Shown here: piece after piece, positions 58,460-64,000 of the stretch | Numbering within the stretch: the first letter of the stretch is position 1 | Layout of the letters: the number at the start of each line of letters is the position of its first letter | NCBI RefSeq assembly: GCF_028737205.1 | Contig: NZ_JAQZAL010000003.1 | Span: 248,001 to 312,000, forward strand | Reading direction: 5' to 3' | DNA: 64,000 nucleotides | From: Actinomycetospora lutea | GTDB lineage: Bacteria; Actinomycetota; Actinomycetes; Mycobacteriales; Pseudonocardiaceae | Program-made: the position numbers and the translations under genes | The notes under the pieces: model-generated | What the model was told of the DNA's origin: nothing | The model's input: only the letters and a program-made list of their open reading frames with translations | Database searches by the model: none

Positions 58460-60121
58460 ATGAGGGCGAGCGACCTGTTCCTGCGGTGTCTCGAGGCGGA
58501 GGGCGTCGAGTACGTCTTCGGCGTGCCGGGCGAGGAGAACGCCGATCTCCTCATGTCGATGCGCGAGTCGTCCGTGCGCTTCGTGCCCACCCACCACGAG
58601 GCGGGCGCGGCGTTCATGGCCGACGTCTACGGGCGCCTCACCGGCCAGCCGGGCGTGTGCCTGTCGACGCTGGGGCCGGGCGCGGCCAACCTCGTCACCG
58701 GGGTCGCCAACGCGAACATGGACAACTCCCCGGTGGTGGCGATCACCGGGCAGGGCGCGACGACGCGCCTGCACAAGGAGTCGCACCAGGCCATGAACGT
58801 GGTCAACATGTTCTCGCCCATCACCAAGTGGACGACCTCGCTGCGCGACGAGACGACGATCCCCGAGGTGCTGCGCAAGGCGTTCAAGCTGGCGGTGGCC
58901 GAGAAGCCCGGCGCGACGCACGTCGAGCTGCCCGAGGACATCGCCAAGCACGAGGTGGAGTCCGCGCCGATCGTGCCGCCGGAGAAGGTGCGCCGCCCCG
59001 TCCCGGACGAGAAGTCGATCGAGGCCGCGCTCGACCTGATCGCGCGCGCCGAGCGCCCGGTCCTGCTGGTCGGGCAGGGCTGCGTGCGCACGCGCGTCAG
59101 CCGCCAGCTGCAGCGCTTCGTCGAGACCACCGGCATCTACGCCGGCATGACCTTCATGGGCAAGGGCGCGCTGTCCGACCGCCACGAGCGCAGCCTCTAC
59201 GCGGTCGGGCTCGGCTCGCGCGACTACGTCACCGAGGTCTTCGAGGCCGCCGACCTGGTCATCGCCGTCGGCTACGACATGGTCGAGTGGCCGCCCGCGC
59301 GCTGGAACATCGGGCGCACCAAGCGGCTGCTGCACATCGACTTCGACCCCGCCGAGGTCGACGACGCCTACCGCCCGACCGTCGAGATCGTCGGCGACGT
59401 CGCCGCGACCCTCTGGGCGATCAACGAGGGCCTCACCGACGAGCACCACTACGAGGACGTCCACCTGCACCGCCGGGTGCGCGAGTCGCTCACCGAGGAG
59501 ATCACGGAGGCCGGCCAGAGCGCCGAGGCCGAGACCGGCGACTTCCCGATGAAGCCGCAGCGCATCCTCGCCGAGCTGCGCGCCGAGATGGACGACGAGG
59601 ACATCCTCATCAGCGACGTCGGCGCCCACAAGATGTGGATCGCGCGGCACTACCCGACCTACTCGCCGAACACCTGCATCATCTCCAACGGCTTCTGCTC
59701 GATGGGGATCGCCGTGCCCGGCGGCGTCTCGGCGGCGCTGGTCGAGCCTGAGCGCCGCGTGGTGGCGCTGTCCGGCGACGGCGGCTTCATGATGAACATG
59801 GCCGAGCTGGCCACGGCGACACGCCTCGGCGTCGCGCCGGTCAACGTGGTGTGGGAGGACAACGACTACGGGCTCATCTCCTGGAAGCAGGAGGTGGAGT
59901 TCGGGCACCACTTCGGCACCGAGTTCACGACGCCCGACCTGGTCGCGGTGTCGCAGGGCCTCGGTTGCCACGCGCGGCGCATCGAGTCGGCCGACGAGTT
60001 CCGGCCTGCCCTCAAGGAGGCGTTCGACCGTCGCGACAAGCCGTCGGTGATCGTCGTGCCGGTCGACTACCGCGAGAACGTGAAGCTGACGAAGCGTCTG
60101 GGCCAGCTGATCGCCCGGTAG
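58460..60121 (+). CDS. Acetolactate synthase-like ThDP enzyme
   Basis: A 553-residue thiamine-diphosphate enzyme. Catalytic Glu in PTHHEAGAAFMADVYGRLTG, NMDNSPVVAITGQ, ThDP motif ALSGDGGFMMNMAELATATRL through WEDNDYGLISWKQ (GDG...N). It lacks the usual regulatory partner ilvN nearby, so it is probably a catabolic acetolactate synthase or a related decarboxylase/lyase. The ATG at 58460 gives the family N-terminus (MRASDLFLRCLEAEGVEYVF); upstream ATGs in the frame add unconserved sequence. Confidence 0.88.
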   Translation: MRASDLFLRCLEAEGVEYVFGVPGEENADLLMSMRESSVRFVPTHHEAGAAFMADVYGRLTGQPGVCLSTLGPGAANLVTGVANANMDNSPVVAITGQGATTRLHKESHQAMNVVNMFSPITKWTTSLRDETTIPEVLRKAFKLAVAEKPGATHVELPEDIAKHEVESAPIVPPEKVRRPVPDEKSIEAALDLIARAERPVLLVGQGCVRTRVSRQLQRFVETTGIYAGMTFMGKGALSDRHERSLYAVGLGSRDYVTEVFEAADLVIAVGYDMVEWPPARWNIGRTKRLLHIDFDPAEVDDAYRPTVEIVGDVAATLWAINEGLTDEHHYEDVHLHRRVRESLTEEITEAGQSAEAETGDFPMKPQRILAELRAEMDDEDILISDVGAHKMWIARHYPTYSPNTCIISNGFCSMGIAVPGGVSAALVEPERRVVALSGDGGFMMNMAELATATRLGVAPVNVVWEDNDYGLISWKQEVEFGHHFGTEFTTPDLVAVSQGLGCHARRIESADEFRPALKEAFDRRDKPSVIVVPVDYRENVKLTKRLGQLIAR

Positions 60122-60232
60122 CCGGGCGTGTGACCCACGGCCCACGACGGGGCCTGCGCGTAACAGGAGCGGCGCGGTCACGGATACTTCTCCGGACCCG
60201 CCCCGTTCCGCGCGACACGAAGGTGCACCACC

Positions 60233-60988
60233 ATGACCGTCGACAGCACGTCGGAGTCCGGCGCGATCGACGAGGGCCTCGCCAGCGCGTTCGTGGCCCT
60301 CGCCGACTCGCTGTTCGCCGTGCCCGCCGAGCGCGGGGTCGTCGGCGTGGTCGAACGGGTCGTCGAGGCCGCGCACGCGATCGTGCCCGGCGCCGACGTC
60401 GTCTCGGTCGTGCTGCGCAACCCCGACGGCCGCCTCGACACGGTGGTCGCGAGCCACCCCGTCGCGCAGAAGGCCGACGCCCTGCAGGACGAGGTGGGCG
60501 AGGGCCCGAGCCACACCGCCATGCACCGCACCGGCGTCGGCGCCGCCCTCGACCGGATGGTCGGGCCGGACGTCACCTGGCCGGTGTTCGGCGCCCGCGC
60601 CGCCGAGGACCTCGAGCTCGGTGCGGTGCTCGCCACCGGCATGTTCCCCGGCGGCGCCCCGCCGCGCTTCGGCTCCCTGAACTTCTACTCGTGGTCGGCC
60701 GACGGGCTCGACGCCGTCGACCGCGACCTCGCCCTGGTCCTCGCCGCGCACGCGGCCACGGCGATCAACGCGGTGCAGGCCCGAACGGCCTCGGAGCTGC
60801 GAGAGTCCCAGCTGCTCGACGCGCTGCGCAGCCGCGACGTCATCGGCCAGGCCAAGGGTGTGCTCATGGAACGCCGGGGCCTGACCGCCGACGAGGCGTT
60901 CGACGTGCTGCGGCGGACCTCGCAGGACCTCAACGTCAAGCTCCGCGACGTCGCCGAGACCCTCGTGACCCGCCGCGAGGAGCTCTAG
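60233..60988 (+). CDS. GAF-ANTAR domain RNA-binding regulator
   Basis: A 251-residue antitermination regulator. GAF-like domain at about 25-175 and ANTAR helices at about 195-245 (RDVIGQAKGVLMERRGLTADEAFDVLRRTSQDLNVKL, read in parts), with the conserved Ala/Gly of GQAKGVLM. ANTAR proteins bind paired hairpins in leader RNA to stop termination; in actinobacteria GAF-ANTAR proteins answer stress or small ligands. ATG start. Its last 53 bases overlap, tail to tail, the P450 reading frame. Confidence 0.93.
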   Translation: MTVDSTSESGAIDEGLASAFVALADSLFAVPAERGVVGVVERVVEAAHAIVPGADVVSVVLRNPDGRLDTVVASHPVAQKADALQDEVGEGPSHTAMHRTGVGAALDRMVGPDVTWPVFGARAAEDLELGAVLATGMFPGGAPPRFGSLNFYSWSADGLDAVDRDLALVLAAHAATAINAVQARTASELRESQLLDALRSRDVIGQAKGVLMERRGLTADEAFDVLRRTSQDLNVKLRDVAETLVTRREEL

Positions 60989-62255
60989 AGCCACCCTGCC
61001 CGGGGAGGCGCACCGGCAGGGTGTCCAGCCCGCCCGTGAGCCGCTCGGTGTGCAGGGTCAGCGAGTCGGGGTCGACGGCCAGCGCCAGCCCGGGCACGCG
61101 TGTGAACAGCGTCGTCAGCCCGACGCGCAGCTCCGTGCGGGCGAGGCTCGCCCCGATGCAGAAGTGCGGCCCGTGCCCGAAGGACAGGTGCGGGTTGGGG
61201 CTGCGGTCGGGGTCGAACGCGCCGGCGTGGTCGAAGGCGCCCTCGTCGCGGTTGGCGGCGCTGGTGACGATGACGACCCCGTCGCCGCGCGCGATGGTGA
61301 CCGCGTCGGCCCCGTCGCCGACGACGACGTCCTCGTGCGCGTAGCGCAGCAGCCCCATCCCGCCGGGCTCGGCGAGGCGCAGGACCTCCTCGACGACCGC
61401 GTCGACCGAGCCCTCCGGGTCGGCGACGAGCCGGTCGCGCACCTCGGGGTTGACGAGCAGCAGCACGACGCCCAGCGAGAGCCGGTTGACCGTCGTCTCG
61501 TGGCCCGCGAACAGCAGGCCCGCGGTCAGCTCGGCGACGCGGGCGTCGGTGAGGCGCGGGTCGTGCTCCTGGGCCGCGACGAGGTCGGAGATGACGTCCT
61601 CGCCGGGCTCGGCGCGCTTGGCCGCGGCCAGACCGGCCGTGTAGCGCTCGAACTCGGCGCGGGCGACCGCCGGGTCGTCGCCGGTCAGGGTGGCCATGCG
61701 CTCGGAGAGGTCCTTGAAGTAGACGCGGTCGGAGACGGGCACGCCCAGCAGCTCGCAGATCACGAAGATCGGCAGCGGCACGGAGAACCCGGCGTGGAGG
61801 TCGACGACGCCGTCCTCGCCGGGCGCGAGGCCGTCGACCAGGCCCTCGGCGAGCTCGGCGACCCGGTCGTGCAGGCGGCGCATCCGCTTCGCCGAGAAGG
61901 CGGGGGTGAGCAGGCGCCGCATGCTCGCGTGGTCGGCGTCCTCGTGCTCGTGCTCGCCGGTCGGGCCGGCCATCACGCCGGCGTCCGAGACGCGCGCGGC
62001 CTCCTCCGGCTTCGGGTGCGACCGGCCGAGGCGACGGTCGGCGAAGAGGGCCTTGGCCTCCTCGTAGCGGGTCACCAGCCACACCACGTCGCCGGCGGGC
62101 GTCCGCACGCGGGTGATCGGCCCGGCGGCGCGCAGGCGCTCGTAGAGCGGGGAGATCGCCAGCACGCCCTCGCGCGGGAAGGGCAGCTGGGGCAGATCCG
62201 GGGCCTGGTCTCCGGTGGGGTCGTGCGCGGTCGAGCTGGTGCTGGTGGTGGTCAC
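60936..62255 (-). CDS. Cytochrome P450
   Basis: A 439-residue soluble actinobacterial P450 (CYP105/107-like). I-helix FAGHETT (249-255), ExxR in EEVLRL (about 290), heme-binding FGHGPHFCIGASLAR with Cys366. After the normal end (PVRLPG) come about 20 Arg/Gly-rich residues (GGSRAPRGGSRGSRRRRGA) read from the strand opposite to the ANTAR gene. The GTG start overlaps the PadR stop (GTGA). Substrate unknown. PadR control fits a detoxifying or catabolic enzyme. Confidence 0.93.
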   Translation of the reverse strand: MTTTSTSSTAHDPTGDQAPDLPQLPFPREGVLAISPLYERLRAAGPITRVRTPAGDVVWLVTRYEEAKALFADRRLGRSHPKPEEAARVSDAGVMAGPTGEHEHEDADHASMRRLLTPAFSAKRMRRLHDRVAELAEGLVDGLAPGEDGVVDLHAGFSVPLPIFVICELLGVPVSDRVYFKDLSERMATLTGDDPAVARAEFERYTAGLAAAKRAEPGEDVISDLVAAQEHDPRLTDARVAELTAGLLFAGHETTVNRLSLGVVLLLVNPEVRDRLVADPEGSVDAVVEEVLRLAEPGGMGLLRYAHEDVVVGDGADAVTIARGDGVVIVTSAANRDEGAFDHAGAFDPDRSPNPHLSFGHGPHFCIGASLARTELRVGLTTLFTRVPGLALAVDPDSLTLHTERLTGGLDTLPVRLPGQGGSRAPRGGSRGSRRRRGA

Positions 62256-62788
62256 GTCGTCTCCTCGCCGGGGTCGGGCACGGTCGGATCGTCGGTGCGG
62301 GAGGCGAGCCGGTCGAGCCAGGCCTGCTCCTCGCGGATGCGGCGCAGGACCTCGTCGAGGACGAGGCCGGCCCAGGGGTCGTCGGCGGCCTCGGCGAGGC
62401 CCGCGAGGCGCGTGCGCCGCTCGGCGAGCACCCGCCCGCGGGCGGCGAGGACGCCGCGCCGCTCGTCGGGCGAGAGCCGCCCGAAGCCGGCGAGGCGCGC
62501 CAGGAACTCGGCCTCGTCGCCCGCGAGCTCCTCGGGCAGGTCGGCGAGCTGGTCGTGGAGCAGCTCGCGGCCGACGTCGGTGAGCGTGTAGACGTGCCGC
62601 GGCGGGCGCCCCTCCTGCGGCTCGAGCGTGCGGGTGACCGCGCCGGCCTCCCCGAAGCGCCGCAGCGCCGGGTAGAGCGAGTTGTTGTGAAGCTTGATGC
62701 CCGTGGCGGCCTCGACGCGGCGGCGCAGCTCGTAGCCGTGCGACGGGCGCCGGGCCAGCTGGCTCAGCAGAAGGACGTCCACCCACAC
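62252..62788 (-). CDS. PadR family transcriptional regulator
   Basis: A 178-residue regulator. The N-terminal winged helix is typical: LLSQLARRPSHGYELRRRVEAATG, SLYPALRRFGEAGAV and RHVYTLTDVGRELL (about 8-80); a C-terminal dimer helix follows (RRIREEQAWLDRLASR). GTG start (VWVDVLLLS). It overlaps and probably controls the P450 gene, and a perfect palindrome two bases upstream of the start suggests autoregulation. Confidence 0.93.
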   Translation of the reverse strand: MWVDVLLLSQLARRPSHGYELRRRVEAATGIKLHNNSLYPALRRFGEAGAVTRTLEPQEGRPPRHVYTLTDVGRELLHDQLADLPEELAGDEAEFLARLAGFGRLSPDERRGVLAARGRVLAERRTRLAGLAEAADDPWAGLVLDEVLRRIREEQAWLDRLASRTDDPTVPDPGEETT

Positions 62789-62789
62789 A

Positions 62790-62806
62790 TAGGTCAGCGT
62801 GACCTA
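62790..62806. promoter_or_regulatory. Candidate PadR operator
   Basis: TAGGTCA and TGACCTA form exact 7-base arms around GCG. The site ends one base before the padR GTG, so the bound protein would cover the transcription start of the padR-P450 operon. The region to 62982 beyond it has no gene I can support. Confidence 0.75.
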
Positions 62807-62982
62807 GGTCGGCGGGTCCCGCCACCCGAGGTGACCTTCTCGCCGGCGGCGGCTCGGGCATGGGCCTGACGGCCACCGAGATGTCGGAGGGTGCGCGCTC
62901 CGACGACGAGACGATGACGAGACGGTCTGCGCCCGCCAGCCGATGCCCGTCGGTCAGCCGGACATGGGCTGAGCCGGCGTCC

Positions 62983-63390
62983 TCAGACGTCGAGCAGCGT
63001 GCGCCAGACGCGCCCGGCCCCCCGGCCCTGCAGCACCGTGTGCACGGTGACGCCGTTGCTGCGCTCGACGCCGGGCTCCGAGCGCGAGGCGTCCAGCAGG
63101 CGCGGCGCCGGGAACGCCGACCCCTTCGGACGGGTCAGCGTGACCCGGTGGCGGCGCCCGCCCACGGTGATCCGCATTCCGCTCGAGCCGTGGTACCAGG
63201 GGAAGGCCAGCCGCTCGACCGCGCCGAGCGGCGCGTCGAAGACGACGCCGGTGCTCGTCGTCAGCCGCAGCCGCCCCGCGTAGAGGCTCAGCACCCCGGG
63301 CTCGTTGGTGAGCCCTCGCAGCAGCCAGGCCGGCGTCGCGTACGACGGCGCCAGGTGGGTGGGGCTGGCGGGGGTCAAGCGGGTGGTCAC
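62983..63390 (-). CDS. Small uncharacterised protein (PH-like fold possible)
   Basis: A 135-residue protein that I cannot name. Alternating strands (GVLSLYAGRLRLTTSTGVVFDAPLGAVERLAFPWYHGSSGMRITVGG, in parts) look like a PH or GRAM-like beta barrel with the edge GRLRLTT and FPWYH; the C-terminus is Arg/Gly-rich. No catalytic motif or membrane span. GTG start where the strand pattern begins. It lies 86 bases downstream of the universal stress gene on the same strand. Confidence 0.6.
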   Translation of the reverse strand: MTTRLTPASPTHLAPSYATPAWLLRGLTNEPGVLSLYAGRLRLTTSTGVVFDAPLGAVERLAFPWYHGSSGMRITVGGRRHRVTLTRPKGSAFPAPRLLDASRSEPGVERSNGVTVHTVLQGRGAGRVWRTLLDV

Positions 63391-63476
63391 GGCGACCTCG
63401 GGGGCACGGCGGGAGTAGCGACCCGGTTCACTGTAGGTGAAGCGGTGCGACCGCCGCTGGGCTGGATGGGTGGTTG

Positions 63477-63920
63477 TCAGGGGACCACCGTGACCGGCCA
63501 CTTCCCCGCGCGCACGAGCCGGCCCGCGAGCGAGCCGACGATGCGGTGCCCGGCGCTGGTCGAGGCGCCGACCACGACGAGGTCGACCCGCCGCTCGTCG
63601 GCCAGCCGCACGATCTCGTGGTAAGGATCGCCCGCCACGCGCACGAGCTCGCCGGTCAGCGCGAGGTCCTCGAGGTAGCGCTTGGCCTCGCCCTGCACCT
63701 CGGCGGCCAGCTGCTGGGCGGTGTCGCTCAGCACCGCGAGCGCGCCGGGGGCCATGGCCGCCAGCGACGACGTGGTCGCCACCGTGACGACGAGCAGGTG
63801 GGCGTGCTGGCGGCGCGCGAGCCCCGCGGCGTACGCGCCGGCGCGCAGCGAGGTGATCGACCCGTCGACCCCGACCAGGATGGTGCCGGGCCCGTCGGTC
63901 CCGAGCTCGAAGCCCGTCAT
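63477..63920 (-). CDS. Universal stress protein (UspA family)
   Basis: A 147-residue single USP domain. Start ILVGVDGSITSLRAGAYAAGLA is the usual first strand and helix; the end VVVGASTSAGHRIVGSLAGRLVRAGKWPVTVV carries the ATP-binding glycine pattern GxxG(9)GS in altered form. ATG start. Probably cotranscribed with the gene entering from the right edge. Confidence 0.9.
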   Translation of the reverse strand: MTGFELGTDGPGTILVGVDGSITSLRAGAYAAGLARRQHAHLLVVTVATTSSLAAMAPGALAVLSDTAQQLAAEVQGEAKRYLEDLALTGELVRVAGDPYHEIVRLADERRVDLVVVGASTSAGHRIVGSLAGRLVRAGKWPVTVVP

Positions 63921-63944
63921 GGCCCGATCGTGCGCCTGCGGGCA

Positions 63945-64000
63945 TCAGCCCGCGAACTGCACCGCCGTGCGCTGCCCCACACGGTGCGCGATCTGCTCGT
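63945..64000 (-). CDS. C-terminal end of an unidentified gene
   Basis: The frame enters from the right edge and stops at TGA 24 bases before the universal stress gene: EQIAHRVGQRTAVQFAG. Helix-like composition suggests a real C-terminus, but 17 residues are too few to name it. Confidence 0.4.
   Translation of the reverse strand, partial: EQIAHRVGQRTAVQFAG

Noticed and set aside
58196-60994. 932-codon minus-strand open frame
   Set aside because: It is the complement of the acetolactate synthase-like and ANTAR genes; no motifs, His/Val/Gly-biased composition typical of high-GC shadows.
62860-63624. 254-codon plus-strand open frame
   Set aside because: It covers the universal stress and small unknown genes on the opposite strand and has no recognisable domain.

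Overview
This 64 kb window is chromosomal DNA of a very GC-rich actinobacterium. Three things point there: the frequent GTG/TTG starts, start codons only a few bases after -10-like hexamers (leaderless starts), and gene order. Several blocks match the Mycobacterium order: dinG-pncB-clpS-DUF2017-mec-cysO-cysM-rhomboid-MBL-rph-rdgB, prfB-ftsE-ftsX-smpB-ssrA, ctaD-serB, and bcp-DUF3618. Tandem acyl-CoA dehydrogenases, F420-type oxidoreductases and cutinase-like proteins suggest the Pseudonocardiaceae, perhaps Pseudonocardia; this is an inference from content, not a database match. I see no insertion sequence, prophage, CRISPR array, integrase or origin, and no stretch over 300 bases without a gene or RNA.

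1-9 kb: the end of a UPF0182 membrane protein, two identical initiator tRNA genes, a DUF952/GNAT pair, a YggT-like protein, a methyltransferase, an alpha/beta hydrolase, a GH3 (LpqI/NagZ-like) lipoprotein, a tandem acyl-CoA dehydrogenase pair, and a TetR regulator divergent from an SDR oxidoreductase. 9-17.5 kb: an EF-G-like GTPase, an MHS-type transporter, then the translation and division block prfB, ftsE, ftsX, smpB, an amidohydrolase and tmRNA (tag AESSQRDFQLAA). 17.6-27 kb: a pseudokinase-like membrane protein, an MFS transporter overlapping an iron-sulfur photolyase, tRNA-Ala, and a four-gene chain ctaD-serB-pth2-ATP-grasp joined by 4-base overlaps.

27-41 kb: a MerR regulator facing an NTF2-like gene across a near-perfect palindrome; a pncB-pncA-dinG operon (NAD salvage plus helicase); clpS-DUF2017; the CysO cysteine pathway (mec, cysO, cysM); rhomboid; a metallo-beta-lactamase-fold hydrolase; an inserted MFS transporter; rph-rdgB; a methyltransferase and a hydrolase. 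The murI gene usually found between rhomboid and the MBL gene is absent here. 41-46.6 kb: an odd class I tRNA with a UAG anticodon, bcp, DUF3618, an acyl-CoA synthetase with a thioesterase, and a two-gene spermidine pathway (ornithine decarboxylase-like enzyme plus a SpeD-SpeE fusion).

46.7-64 kb: a low-complexity surface protein broken by an apparent frameshift, F420-type oxidoreductases, a glutamine amidotransferase, a HIT protein, trpS, an S9 peptidase, a very large anchored cutinase-linker-polysaccharide-lyase fusion, an acetolactate-synthase-like enzyme, a GAF-ANTAR RNA-binding regulator, a PadR-P450 operon with a clear operator, a small unknown protein, and a universal stress protein.

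The most unusual signals are three families of short dispersed repeats (63, 28 and 23 bases) at gene ends, in leaders and inside coding frames; the class I tRNA with a leucine anticodon; a CysO with an extra residue after its diglycine; the cutinase-lyase fusion; and the SpeD-SpeE fusion.
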